Shown here: piece after piece, positions 1 to 8,310 of the stretch
Position numbering within the stretch: the stretch's first letter is position 1
How the letters are laid out: every line of letters starts with the position of its first letter
Origin: Algoriphagus lacus
GTDB lineage: Bacteria > Bacteroidota > Bacteroidia > Cytophagales > Cyclobacteriaceae
Length of the DNA: 64,000 nt
Direction of reading: 5' to 3'
Assembly: GCF_003583985.1 (NCBI RefSeq)
Contig: NZ_QXML01000002.1
Location: forward strand, 248,001 to 312,000
Translations under genes and position numbers: made by a program
The notes under the pieces: generated by a model
The model's database searches: none
What the model was told of the DNA's origin: nothing
The model's input: the letters and a program-made list of their open reading frames with translations, nothing else

Positions 1-271
1 CAAGGGTACGGGTACCCGGATTGGAAGTCGAACTTCTCAGCATGCCATCCACCGCTTCACGGATTCCGGTTCTCCATTCCCCTGAGGAAACCAACTGATC
101 CACATCGTTTGTCAAAATACTTTTAAGCAAAACGGTATCCTGCTTTTCTCTGGCCTCCGAATAATGATTGATCAGGTGGTGGATTTTTACCGCATCGTCT
201 TTTTTTTCGGATTTGATTTGGGAGAAAGCGGTTGCTGGAATTAAAAAGAGAATGAGGAAAAGATATTTCAT
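1..271 (-). CDS. Secreted SgcJ/EcaC-type SnoaL-like protein, 5' part only
   Basis: Only the first 90 residues are in the window; the gene runs off the left edge. It opens with ATG at 269-271 and a short signal peptide (hydrophobic residues 3-15, then TAFSQ, so cleavage near residue 18). The mature part resembles the start of the NTF2/SnoaL fold of the SgcJ/EcaC family: a helix (about 28-42, with YSEARE) followed by residues 56-70 (DVDQLVSSGEWRTGI), where these proteins typically read D-A-D-x-L-V-S-S-G-E-W-R-x-G. The family is named after enediyne and carbapenem oxidoreductases, but most secreted members have no proven reaction. The family call rests on motif memory from a partial protein; the true function is unknown. 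Confidence 0.7.
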   Translation of the reverse strand, partial: MKYLFLILFLIPATAFSQIKSEKKDDAVKIHHLINHYSEAREKQDTVLLKSILTNDVDQLVSSGEWRTGIREAVDGMLRSSTSNPGTRTL

Positions 272-361
272 AGGAAATGAACACTGGGGATAGGGGAAGT
301 TGGAAAATTATATTCAATATCAGAAAAGGGAACGATTCAAAATCGTTTTTTATCCAAATCC

Positions 362-1411
362 CTACCTTCCCCAACTCACTTTGAAATCGGTGGTTTTTGT
401 GCCGTTTGTTATTTTTTTGAGATTGGAACCGTTCGAATTGACCACATAGAGGTGAGAGGTCAAATCACCTTCCGGTACATTGAAGATGATTTTGCTTCCG
501 TCCGATGACCAGGCCAAATTGACCTGATTTCCTGGATCTGGGAAATTGTATTCTTTTGTACCACTCGCGTTAACAGCGACTAAAATTGTACTGGTCTTTG
601 TGTTTATATTCCAAATCATCACCTCGATGAGTTTGTATTCTCCATCGGGCCGAGTTATTCGGAGGTAGGCGATTTTGGATCCGTCCGGAGAAAAAGCCGG
701 GGATTCATAGAATTTACCTGACTCCAGAGGTATGATTCGTTCTAATTTTTGATTGGATGGGTTGAAGAGGTAAATTCCCGCGGAGTTGATTGGATTTCCA
801 TAGCCTTGATTGGTTGAAAAAGCCATAGTTCCCGAAGAAGAAACAGAAGGAACACTGAACATTAAATTTGTTTTTTCACCCGAAAGTAATGTTAGATTGG
901 TTCCGTCCTTGTTAATGGAATTAAGTGTGTATTCACTAGCTGAAGTTCCAACTTGACTCCAGAAGATAATTTTTGAACCATCGGGTGTCCATCCCGGATT
1001 AAAGCCACTTTTGTTGGTTGGGATAAGGCGTCTGGCGTTTTTACCTGTATTGGAGCAGACAAAAATTCCATATTCGTGATTGATCAAATCGATTTTGGCA
1101 GAGTAGGTAACCAATTCTCCATCCGGTGAAATTTGATAATCAGTACTGATTCCCTCCAAGCTAAACTTGGCTATAGTTTTTCGATTAATATCTGCCAAAA
1201 CCAAGCCTCCGAAGGTTTCCCCCTCACTCTCATAGAGCAATCTTCCGCTTCCCAAGTCCGAAAAAGGGAAATCTTCCGGGGAAACCGGGGGTGGTGGTAT
1301 AGGAGGAATGATTGGGCTCGTATCCTCGTCGCTGCTGCTGGAGCAGGAAGCAAAGGCAAGTATCACTAAGAATGAAAAAAGCCTTGCTAGAAAGAATAAT
1401 GTCCTTTTCAT
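362..1411 (-). CDS. PD40/TolB-like beta-propeller lipoprotein
   Basis: 349 aa with a lipoprotein signal: hydrophobic residues 5-21 and lipobox AFASC with Cys23, followed by a Ser run and a Pro-rich linker (about 35-48) that would tether the domain to a membrane. The rest carries repeated PD40 blades (WD40-like, as in TolB), seen as ISPDGELVTY, WTPDGSKIIFWS, FSPDGSKIAYLR and WSSDGSKIIFNV. Such propellers usually bind proteins or peptidoglycan-associated partners and are not enzymes by themselves. The gene stands alone, 90 nt before the truncated gene to its left on the same strand. Propeller and lipoprotein status are well supported; the partner and role are not known. Confidence 0.8.
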   Translation of the reverse strand: MKRTLFFLARLFSFLVILAFASCSSSSDEDTSPIIPPIPPPPVSPEDFPFSDLGSGRLLYESEGETFGGLVLADINRKTIAKFSLEGISTDYQISPDGELVTYSAKIDLINHEYGIFVCSNTGKNARRLIPTNKSGFNPGWTPDGSKIIFWSQVGTSASEYTLNSINKDGTNLTLLSGEKTNLMFSVPSVSSSGTMAFSTNQGYGNPINSAGIYLFNPSNQKLERIIPLESGKFYESPAFSPDGSKIAYLRITRPDGEYKLIEVMIWNINTKTSTILVAVNASGTKEYNFPDPGNQVNLAWSSDGSKIIFNVPEGDLTSHLYVVNSNGSNLKKITNGTKTTDFKVSWGR

Positions 1412-1601
1412 CTGTTTATATTTTTTTCTTTAAGGTCAGATGGAATCTTGCAGGCTTATAATCAATCCAATATGTGACTTTTTAGTCATGCTCGATTTTA
1501 TGGCCGATTGGGTTTTGTTTTAAAAAAGTTCGGTAGAAAAAGAGGATTCAGCTATGACTGTAATTCTCCCAATGGGCTGATTTTGATCAGGAAAGAGTCG
1601 C

Positions 1602-1636
1602 GAAAAAATAAAAAAACCACCCGTTTCCAGGTGGTT
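1602..1636 (-). terminator. Intrinsic terminator of the reductase-ferredoxin unit
   Basis: A 7-bp stem (AACCACC at 1615-1621 with GGTGGTT at 1630-1636, 8-nt loop) is followed on the minus strand by a T-rich run, complementary to the A-tract at 1602-1616. It lies 50 nt after the ferredoxin stop codon, in the right orientation to end that transcript. Confidence 0.7.
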
Positions 1637-1685
1637 CAAATTTCAAATCTCTATGCTAAGCGAAGATGAAGCATCAAATTTCAAA

Positions 1686-2009
1686 TCAAACGACATCTTC
1701 CCCTCGGAGCTTAACAACCGCACCTTCGAGAATATCTCCTATCCGGATTTGGCAGGCGAGTCGGGAAGTGGGATAGTATTCCGGCAGGTTTTCCAATTGA
1801 TCCAGTTCGATGTCAGTGGCATCGCCGAGGCCCGCTTTTCCCTCCAAAATCTCCACATGGCAAGTGGCGCAAAGTGCCATTCCTCCGCAGGTAGCCAACA
1901 CCGGATATTCGGATGCCTTGAGGATTTCCATCAGGCTGAATCCCATGTCCTCGGGAGCTTCGACTTCCTGTCTATTGCCGTCGTGGTCTTCTACTGTGAA
2001 TTTGATCAT
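1686..2009 (-). CDS. 2Fe-2S ferredoxin (adrenodoxin type)
   Basis: 107 aa soluble protein with the plant/adrenodoxin-type cluster ligands Cys41, Cys47, Cys50 and Cys86 (C-x5-C-x2-C-x35-C) in the context CGGMALCATC; length and spacing fit a single-domain ferredoxin. It carries single electrons between a reductase and an acceptor. The gene follows the FAD reductase at 2023-3039 with a 13-nt gap, so the two are almost certainly co-transcribed and the reductase is the likely electron donor. The acceptor (monooxygenase, P450, Fe-S assembly) is not in the window. A terminator follows 50 nt downstream. Confidence 0.9.
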   Translation of the reverse strand: MIKFTVEDHDGNRQEVEAPEDMGFSLMEILKASEYPVLATCGGMALCATCHVEILEGKAGLGDATDIELDQLENLPEYYPTSRLACQIRIGDILEGAVVKLRGEDVV

Positions 2010-2022
2010 GGCTGGAGGTAGT

Positions 2023-3039
2023 TTAGAATGCGTTTACGCCGTTTACGGTAGTGTATTTGAAGCTGAGCTTTTGGTCTGGATAGACGTATTTGAATGCAGA
2101 GTGCATCATGATCGCTGCCTCATGGAATCCACAAAGGATGAGTTTCAATTTGCCTGGATAGGTATTGATATCTCCGATGGCATAGATGCGTTCCACTCCG
2201 GTGGAGTAATCGCGGGTATCCACTTCGATGGCGTTTTTGTCAATGCTTAGTCCCCAGTCTGCAATTGGACCCAATTTTGGTGAAAGTCCAAACAATGGGA
2301 TCAGATAGTCTGCATCAATGCTGAGATCTTGTTTCCACTTGTCCTCGAGGATGACCTTTTCCAATTTCCCGTTTCCGTTGACCTCCTTCAGGTTGGCTGA
2401 AAGGATCAGGTCGATTTTTCCGTTGTTGGCCAGATCAAACACTTTGGAAGCTGAATCCGGTGCTCCACGGAAGGTTTCATTTCGGTGCACCAAGGTTACT
2501 TTCTTGGCAACTTTGGCAAGGAAAATCGTCCAGTCCAAGGCTGAGTCACCACCGCCGGCAATGACCACATTTTTGTCCCGATAGGTCTCGGGATTTTTAA
2601 CCATGTAATTGATCCCTTTGCCCTCAAACTCTTCCAAGTTGGTCAACACAGGTTTTCTCGGCTCAAAGCAGCCCAATCCCCCCGCAATAATGACCACTTT
2701 GCAATGTACATGAGTCTTGTCACTGGTAGTGACGACGTAGCTTCCGTCAGCTTGCTTGTCCAGATGATCCACGCGTTCACCAAGGGTGAAAGTCGGCTGG
2801 AAAGGCTTTGCCTGTTCCATCAGGTTATCCACCAAATCCTGGGCTTTGACTTCAGGATATCCCGGGATATCATAGATGGGTTTTTGGGGATAAATCTCCG
2901 AAAGCTGACCGCCTACTTGAGGTAGAGCATCGATTAGGTGACACCGCATCTTGAGCAAACCTGCTTCGAAAACTGCAAATAGGCCCACCGGGCCGGCACC
3001 GATGATGCAAAGGTCGGTATGGATCGTGTTTGTGTTCAT
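2023..3039 (-). CDS. Ferredoxin--NADP(+) reductase, thioredoxin-reductase-like (YumC type)
   Basis: 338 aa flavoprotein. The FAD Rossmann motif GAGPVG is at residues 14-19 and a second dinucleotide motif, AGGGDSALDW, lies near the middle (NADPH domain). The C-terminal part has the typical IYAIGD FAD-binding signature. The redox CxxC of true thioredoxin reductases is absent at the expected place, which points to the TrxR-like ferredoxin/flavodoxin reductase family rather than TrxB. Being paired with a 2Fe-2S ferredoxin 13 nt downstream agrees with this. Upstream lie a MarR gene and a 12-bp palindrome adjoining a TATATTTG promoter element, so expression is probably MarR-controlled. Confidence 0.88.
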   Translation of the reverse strand: MNTNTIHTDLCIIGAGPVGLFAVFEAGLLKMRCHLIDALPQVGGQLSEIYPQKPIYDIPGYPEVKAQDLVDNLMEQAKPFQPTFTLGERVDHLDKQADGSYVVTTSDKTHVHCKVVIIAGGLGCFEPRKPVLTNLEEFEGKGINYMVKNPETYRDKNVVIAGGGDSALDWTIFLAKVAKKVTLVHRNETFRGAPDSASKVFDLANNGKIDLILSANLKEVNGNGKLEKVILEDKWKQDLSIDADYLIPLFGLSPKLGPIADWGLSIDKNAIEVDTRDYSTGVERIYAIGDINTYPGKLKLILCGFHEAAIMMHSAFKYVYPDQKLSFKYTTVNGVNAF

Positions 3040-3081
3040 TTCTTTGGGAGCTTAACCCCGGTAAATTCCAAAATGTTCGTA

Positions 3082-3089
3082 CAAATATA
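3082..3089 (-). promoter_or_regulatory. -7 box of the reductase-ferredoxin promoter
   Basis: The minus strand reads TATATTTG, an exact match to the Bacteroidota -7 consensus TAnnTTTG, about 43 nt before the reductase ATG. No TTG sits at the -33 distance, so the promoter looks weak or regulator-dependent. Confidence 0.55.
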
Positions 3090-3090
3090 A

Positions 3091-3102
3091 TTAGTATACT
3101 AA
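3091..3102. promoter_or_regulatory. MarR/SlyA-type operator
   Basis: TTAGTATACTAA is a perfect 12-bp palindrome with the TTAG-N4-CTAA layout known for SlyA/MarR-family sites (SlyA consensus TTAGCAAGCTAA). It is 1 nt from the -7 box of the reductase promoter, in the spacer region, where a bound repressor would block polymerase. It lies between the marR stop codon and the reductase gene. Binding by the adjacent MarR is inferred from position. Confidence 0.6.
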
Positions 3103-3108
3103 ATACTT

Positions 3109-3558
3109 TTACTCTTCGATTACCTGACCGTCCAGATTTTGGTAAATGGTATTCAAAATCCGCTTGAATTCTTCAAAGTCCGACTCGGTCAGATTTTCCC
3201 AGGCCTTCTCACGTATTTCGAGGATTTTGGGACGGAGCTCAGTGACTTTGGCTACTCCTGACTCGGTCAAATGAAGCTGAAAACTGCGTCTGTCCTGAGG
3301 GTGGGGAATCCGTTCCACGTAGCCCTTTTTGCACAGTAAGTCGATGATCCGTGTGAGCGTGGGATGGTCTTTGAAAACAAGATTTGCCAGCTCAGTTTGG
3401 CTTAACAATCCGTTCTCTGAAAGGTTTTTCAACACTAACCACTGGTCTACGGTGACATCAAAATCCCCTGTTTTGAACTGATGTTGCGCGTACTGCTTCA
3501 CCTTTCGGGCCGTGCGGTCGAGCAGGAAGGAGTATCGGGCAAATAGTTCTTGTGTCAT
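3109..3558 (-). CDS. MarR-family transcriptional regulator
   Basis: 149 aa, the normal length for MarR. It has N-terminal dimerisation helices, a winged helix-turn-helix (about residues 50-105; recognition helix in HPTLTRIIDLLCKKGYVERI), and the wing signature PQDRRSFQLHLTESG, where DxR residues contact the minor groove. The gene lies directly upstream of, and in line with, the reductase-ferredoxin pair, separated by about 70 nt holding a TTAG-N4-CTAA palindrome. It is most simply a repressor of that pair, released by a phenolic, oxidant or other small ligand. A TATATTTG -7 box and a weaker operator-like site lie before its own start, suggesting autoregulation. Confidence 0.9.
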   Translation of the reverse strand: MTQELFARYSFLLDRTARKVKQYAQHQFKTGDFDVTVDQWLVLKNLSENGLLSQTELANLVFKDHPTLTRIIDLLCKKGYVERIPHPQDRRSFQLHLTESGVAKVTELRPKILEIREKAWENLTESDFEEFKRILNTIYQNLDGQVIEE

Positions 3559-3566
3559 ACCAATAG

Positions 3567-3583
3567 TTAGTGTGGCAAATATA
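3567..3583 (-). promoter_or_regulatory. marR promoter -7 box with weak operator-like overlap
   Basis: The minus strand carries TATATTTG at 3576-3583 (consensus TAnnTTTG), 17 nt before the marR ATG. Overlapping it, 3567-3578 reads TTAGTGTGGCAA, matching the downstream operator TTAGTATACTAA at 8 of 12 positions. This is consistent with weaker autorepression but not proof. Confidence 0.4.
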
Positions 3584-3811
3584 TAGAGAAAGTTTATGAA
3601 AAATATATATGTCTAGTAATATTATAGGGTAAATAGATATAACAAAATCCCAAACTTTTATCCGATCTGCCTTACACTGTTAGCTTGTCTTTCCGATTGT
3701 TTTTTAAAGAAATGATTATTTGGACCGATAGGGCTAATCTACTTACTTTAATCCAAGCTTAACACCAACAGGATACCCCCTACTTAATCCTGATTAAAAC
3801 TTAACATCTTA

Positions 3812-4078
3812 ATGAATTGGAACTCTGTAATCGATAAGACACTGGAAGTCTTACGAAATTCTGACCGTGGATATGTCCTTCTGGATATGTACAACAACAT
3901 CCTGACTCCGGAAGAAGCAGCTTTTAACAAAATCAGCGTCACTCCCTACAACGCGCTGAAATTCATCCAAACCCAGTTTTCAGGAATGGGCCTGGATATC
4001 TCGGATAAAAACACCCGAATCAAACTGATTGCTTTGCTCGAAGAATACGAGCGCCTGCAAAAGGAAAGAATCAAATAA
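3812..4078 (+). CDS. Small hypothetical protein (88 aa)
   Basis: 88 aa, soluble, charged, predicted mostly helical, with no signal peptide, membrane segment or cysteine. I do not recognise a family. ATG at 3812 is the first start; no Shine-Dalgarno is visible, as is usual here. A textbook intrinsic terminator follows the stop by 24 nt, and the 253 nt upstream are free of other genes, so it appears to be a monocistronic, properly delimited gene rather than a chance reading frame. The motif LDMYNNILTPEEAAFNKISV could serve as a search probe. Confidence 0.65.
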   Translation: MNWNSVIDKTLEVLRNSDRGYVLLDMYNNILTPEEAAFNKISVTPYNALKFIQTQFSGMGLDISDKNTRIKLIALLEEYERLQKERIK

Positions 4079-4101
4079 AGCATTAAAGAAGGATTGAAAC
4101 G

Positions 4102-4126
4102 AGGCAGAAGAGGTTCTGCCTTTTTT
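4102..4126 (+). terminator. Intrinsic terminator after the 88-aa gene
   Basis: Perfect 8-bp stem AGGCAGAA / TTCTGCCT with a GAGG tetraloop (4102-4121), running into six T (4121-4126). Confidence 0.85.
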
Positions 4127-4223
4127 CGTTGGCAAAAGACCAGCTTTCTTTTTTGAAAAGATCCCTGGATGGACCTATCCGTGGGAGGCTTTATTTTTTG
4201 ATCCAAAACCTTAACTTACTCGA

Positions 4224-5321
4224 ATGAAAATCTGGATAGTTTCCCTGCTTTTGCTTGTCCTTACCCCTGCTTTTGCTCAGGAAAAGACCCTGAAAATCGG
4301 CGTAGCCGGTCTAAACCACGGTCACGTAGGCTGGGTTTTTGACGCTGATAAACGCCCTGATTTGGAGATTGTGGGCATCGCCGAGCCCAATCGGGAATTG
4401 GCTCAGCGGTATGTCAGGCAGCACGGACTTTCGATGGATTTGGTTTTTGATTCTCTAGAAGAAATGCTCGAAAAGACCAAGCCGGAAGCTGTTACAGGTT
4501 TTGGAACTACCTACGCCCACCTGGAAATTGTCCAAGCCTGTGCTCCCCGAGGTGTCCATGTGATGGTGGAAAAACCCCTTGCAGTTAGCTTGGCTCATGC
4601 CCTAGAAATGGCTTCTTTGGCTAAAAAACACAACATTCACTTACTGACTAATTACGAGACTTCCTGGTATGCGACCACCGAAAAAGCCCATGAATTGCTA
4701 CATGAAGGACAGGTTGGGGAAGCCCGAAAAATCGTGGTTAGGGATGGGCATCGCGGTCCAAAGCAAATTGGTGTAGGGCCCGAGTTTTTGGAATGGCTGA
4801 CCGATCCTGAGTTGAACGGGGCGGGGGCCTTGATGGATTTTGGCTGCTATGGTGCCAATCTCAGCACCTGGCTATTGGATGGTCAACGGCCAATTTCTGT
4901 CACGGCAATCACTCAGCAACTCAATCCCGCCGACAATCCCAAAGTTGACGACGAAGCAACTATTGTTCTTACTTACCCAACTACTCAAACGATCATTGAA
5001 GCTTCATGGAACTGGCCAATCGGGCGCAAAGACATGGAAATCTACGGTCTTACCGGGGCGATTTTTGCGGATGATGCAAGTCAGCTTCGGGTGAGAATGG
5101 CAGAGGGCTACAGTGGATTTCAGGAGGAGAAGTTTGATCTTGGGCCCCGAGCCAAGCCGTTTGATGATCCTTTTTCAGTCTTGATAGAGGTTGTCTTAGG
5201 TAAAACGAAACTTTTGCCTTACGATCTTTACAGTCTGGAAAACAACCTGATCGTGATGGAAATTCTGGAAGCAGCAAAGGAAAGTGCAGCGACTGGAAAA
5301 ACTGTTTTTCTTTCAAAATAA
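4224..5321 (+). CDS. Exported Gfo/Idh/MocA-family oxidoreductase
   Basis: 365 aa. A Sec signal peptide (residues 1-18, ending PAFA-Q) precedes an NAD(P)-binding Rossmann domain starting at KIGVAGLNHGH (24-34), then the family hallmark EKP (residues 116-118) and the C-terminal alpha/beta substrate domain. Members oxidise or epimerise sugars and cyclitols, or, in GH109-like cases, cleave glycosides with bound NAD. It heads a three-gene run: the GH43 gene starts 7 nt after its stop and a serine hydrolase follows. This suggests periplasmic processing of a sugar released by the neighbour. The signal has no twin arginine, which is odd for a cofactor enzyme normally folded in the cytoplasm. Confidence 0.85.
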   Translation: MKIWIVSLLLLVLTPAFAQEKTLKIGVAGLNHGHVGWVFDADKRPDLEIVGIAEPNRELAQRYVRQHGLSMDLVFDSLEEMLEKTKPEAVTGFGTTYAHLEIVQACAPRGVHVMVEKPLAVSLAHALEMASLAKKHNIHLLTNYETSWYATTEKAHELLHEGQVGEARKIVVRDGHRGPKQIGVGPEFLEWLTDPELNGAGALMDFGCYGANLSTWLLDGQRPISVTAITQQLNPADNPKVDDEATIVLTYPTTQTIIEASWNWPIGRKDMEIYGLTGAIFADDASQLRVRMAEGYSGFQEEKFDLGPRAKPFDDPFSVLIEVVLGKTKLLPYDLYSLENNLIVMEILEAAKESAATGKTVFLSK

Positions 5322-5327
5322 TAGTTC

Positions 5328-7064
5328 ATGAACTCAAAACACTTACTTGTTCTTTTAGCCTTTTGCCTTGTTATTCCGGCTTTTTCCCAGCAGCAGACCT
5401 ATTGCAATCCAATCAATCTGGATTATGGCTACACGCCTATTCCCAACTTTTCAGAATGGGGAAGACACCGCGCCACTGCCGATCCTGTGGTGGTAAACTA
5501 TGACGGGACGTATATCCTTTTCTCTACCAATCAATGGGGTTACTGGACCAGTACAGACATGTACAATTGGCAGTTTCATTCCCGGCTTTTCCTTCGACCT
5601 TGGAATAAAGTCTACGACGAACTCTGTGCTCCTGCTGTCGGAATCGTGGGAGACACGGTTTTGGTGATGGGTTCAACTTACGAAAAGGATTTTACCATCT
5701 GGATGAGTACCAATCCAACGGCAAACGAATGGAAGCCTCTGGTCGAAAAGTTTGAAATCGGAGGTTGGGATCCTGACTTTTTCACCGATGAAGATGGTCG
5801 ACTCTACATGTACAATGGCAGTTCCAACCGCTATCCTCTCTATGGCATCGAGCTTAACCGAAAGACCATGGAGCCTATCGGGACCCGAAAGGAATTGTAC
5901 TTGCTTGAGCCAGACAAATACGGCTGGCAGCGATTTGGCGAGCACATGGACAATACGTTTCTTGATCCATTTATGGAAGGAGCCCACGTGACCAAACACA
6001 ACGGAAAGTACTATTTGCAATATGGAGCACCGGGCACCGAATTCAGTGGCTATTCCGACGGGGTGGTGGTTGGGCCGACTCCTTTGGGCCCTTTTACTCC
6101 ACAGTCTGACCCGTTGAGCATGAAGTTGGGTGGATTTGCCCGAGGAGCAGGCCATGGCAGTACCTTTCGGGACAATCAGGGCCTGTATTGGCACATCAGT
6201 ACGATCATGATTTCAGTGAAAAACACCTTTGAACGGCGCTTGGGAATCTGGCCGGCAGGCTTTGACAAAGACGATGTGATGTGGAGCAGCACAGCTTTTG
6301 GGGATTATCCCCACTTTCTACCAGGCACCGAAAAAGCCGGAAAATTTACAGGTTGGATGCTGCTTAACTACGACAAACCCATCGCTGTATCTTCGACTTT
6401 GGGTGGATTTTCTGCCAATAAAGCCAATGACGAGGATCTCAAAACCTACTGGAGCGCTACCTCAGGCAATAAAGGCGAGTGGATCCAAACTGACCTTGGC
6501 CAGCTCAGCACGGTCCAAGCAATACAGATCAACTATGCTGATCAGGATGTAGATCAGGACCGACTCGGAAAGCGAACGGACCAATTTCATCAGTACATCC
6601 TCTATCATTCTCTCGATGGGAAAAAGTGGGAAGTCCTGGTCGACAAAAGCAAAAACACCACGGATATTCCTCACGAGTATGCGGAGCTTAAAACTCCGGT
6701 CAAGACTCGCTATCTCAAACTGGAAAACATCCACATGCCAACCGGCAAATTTGCCATCAGTGGATTTAGGGTTTTTGGTAACGGAGGTGGAGCCAAACCG
6801 GAAAAGGTGAAACAGTTTATGGTTTTCCGTACCGAAAAAGACAAGCGAAGCGCCTTCATCAAGTGGTCACCCATGTCAGATGCTTACGCTTATAACCTCT
6901 ATTACGGCACTGCCCCTGACAAACTCTATACTTCCATCATGGTGATGGGGAACAATGAATACTGGCTCAAAACCCTTGACCGGACTAAAACTTACTATTT
7001 CACCATCGAAGCAATCAACGAAAACGGGGTAAGTGACTGGTATCCGGTTCAGAAAGTGGAATGA
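5328..7064 (+). CDS. Secreted GH43-family glycoside hydrolase with discoidin and Fn3-like domains
   Basis: 578 aa. The signal peptide (about 1-20, PAFS-Q) is followed by a five-bladed GH43 propeller to about residue 340. Visible acid residues fit the GH43 triad: Asp52 in ATADPVVV, Asp148/Asp150 in GGWDPDFF, and Glu218 in FMEGAHVTKHNGKYYLQYG. A discoidin/F5-8C-like carbohydrate-binding domain follows (about 350-480, with LKTYWSATSGNKGEWIQTDLG), then a fibronectin-III-like domain (about 490-578). GH43 enzymes act on arabinosides, xylosides or galactosides; the exact substrate cannot be read here. It sits between the oxidoreductase and a serine hydrolase in one apparent operon. Confidence 0.87.
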   Translation: MNSKHLLVLLAFCLVIPAFSQQQTYCNPINLDYGYTPIPNFSEWGRHRATADPVVVNYDGTYILFSTNQWGYWTSTDMYNWQFHSRLFLRPWNKVYDELCAPAVGIVGDTVLVMGSTYEKDFTIWMSTNPTANEWKPLVEKFEIGGWDPDFFTDEDGRLYMYNGSSNRYPLYGIELNRKTMEPIGTRKELYLLEPDKYGWQRFGEHMDNTFLDPFMEGAHVTKHNGKYYLQYGAPGTEFSGYSDGVVVGPTPLGPFTPQSDPLSMKLGGFARGAGHGSTFRDNQGLYWHISTIMISVKNTFERRLGIWPAGFDKDDVMWSSTAFGDYPHFLPGTEKAGKFTGWMLLNYDKPIAVSSTLGGFSANKANDEDLKTYWSATSGNKGEWIQTDLGQLSTVQAIQINYADQDVDQDRLGKRTDQFHQYILYHSLDGKKWEVLVDKSKNTTDIPHEYAELKTPVKTRYLKLENIHMPTGKFAISGFRVFGNGGGAKPEKVKQFMVFRTEKDKRSAFIKWSPMSDAYAYNLYYGTAPDKLYTSIMVMGNNEYWLKTLDRTKTYYFTIEAINENGVSDWYPVQKVE

Positions 7065-7156
7065 GGGAAGAAGCAAGATGCAAGACAGACGGGCAAAAGA
7101 GATTGTTTTTGATTTGCCTTCTCAATAACCCAATAACCAATAACTCGCAAAGACTC

Positions 7157-8284
7157 ATGAAGAATATATCGTTCCTATTCCTCCTCCTTATTTTCGGATT
7201 TCAGGCCCAAGCCCAAAATCAGTCGAAACAGCGATTGACTCAACTAATGGGAACCCATCCGGTCATGGGGCTCTCGGTGGCAGTAGTGAAGGACAATAAA
7301 TTGGTTTACAAGGAGGCTTTAGGCTGGAAAGAAGACGGAAAAGTGCCACTCCAGACTTCGGATATTTTTCGGATTGCTTCAATTTCCAAGTCCTTTTCAG
7401 CCACTTCGATCATGCAGTTGGTCGAAAAGAAAAAGCTGAGTCTTGATGATGACGTGAGTGAATTGATTGGCTTTACCGTTCGCAATCCCAAGTTTCCCGA
7501 CACGGTGATTACGCTTCGGATGCTGCTTTCCCATACTTCCTCGATCAATGATTCCGAAGGATATTTCACTTTGGATGCGATCAATCCCGCCAAAAATCCC
7601 AATTGGGAAAAGGCCTACAATGACTACGAACCCGGAAAAGGCTATCAGTATTGTAACCTGAATTTTAATACCGTCGGTGCAATCATCGAAAAGTATTCTG
7701 GAGAGCGATTTGACCACTATGTCAAAACCCATATTCTCGATCCCTTGGGACTTTACGGTGGATACAATGTCGATGAATTGGACGCCTCCCACTTTGCCAA
7801 GATCTATGCGTATTTGCCGGATTCAGCTAAATTTTCTCCTTCTCCGGCTGCATATGCTTCCAAGAAAGGAGAGATTGACACCTACGTAATGGGCTATTCC
7901 ACGCCGATTTTTTCTCCGACAGGCGGCATGAAAATCTCTGCACCTGATTTGGCCAAGTACATGATCATGCACATGAATTATGGTAAAGGAGAAAAAGCCA
8001 AGATCATTTCAAAAAATAGCTCCCAACTGATGCAAACTCCGCTTTCTTCGGATGAAAATTATGGCTTGGCACTTTGGAAAACCAATACGCTGGTTCCGGG
8101 AATCGAACTGACCGGGCATACCGGTTCGGCCTATGGGCTATTCAGTGCCATGTTTTTTGATCCGGAGGAAAAATTTGGGATTGTCGTGATCAGCAACGGA
8201 TGTGGTCCAGCCTACGAAGAAGGTTACAATCGTGTCATCCGGGAGTCAGTCAATGTCCTGTATGAAGAGTGGATCAAAAAGTGA
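7157..8284 (+). CDS. Secreted serine hydrolase, beta-lactamase/esterase class C fold
   Basis: 375 aa from ATG 7157. I prefer this start because it opens a clean signal peptide (MKNISFLFLLLIFGFQAQAQ); the in-frame upstream stretch is an untypical Arg/Lys-rich sequence overlapping the GH43 stop. Catalytic motifs of the PF00144 family are all present: SxxK as Ser75-Ile-Ser-Lys78, YxN as Tyr165-Cys-Asn167, and HTG in LTGHTGSAYG. Family members are esterases, D-aminopeptidases or carboxypeptidases rather than resistance enzymes in most Bacteroidota. It is the third gene of the carbohydrate operon and may remove acyl groups from the substrate; that role is inferred from neighbours only. Confidence 0.88.
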   Translation: MKNISFLFLLLIFGFQAQAQNQSKQRLTQLMGTHPVMGLSVAVVKDNKLVYKEALGWKEDGKVPLQTSDIFRIASISKSFSATSIMQLVEKKKLSLDDDVSELIGFTVRNPKFPDTVITLRMLLSHTSSINDSEGYFTLDAINPAKNPNWEKAYNDYEPGKGYQYCNLNFNTVGAIIEKYSGERFDHYVKTHILDPLGLYGGYNVDELDASHFAKIYAYLPDSAKFSPSPAAYASKKGEIDTYVMGYSTPIFSPTGGMKISAPDLAKYMIMHMNYGKGEKAKIISKNSSQLMQTPLSSDENYGLALWKTNTLVPGIELTGHTGSAYGLFSAMFFDPEEKFGIVVISNGCGPAYEEGYNRVIRESVNVLYEEWIKK

Positions 8285-8310
8285 TTGTTGTCCGGTTTTT
8301 TGAAAAAAAA

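Noticed and set aside
331..350. Hairpin AACGAT / ATCGTT after the PD40 lipoprotein gene
   Set aside because: Stem only 6 bp and the T-run is on the wrong side for the minus-strand gene.
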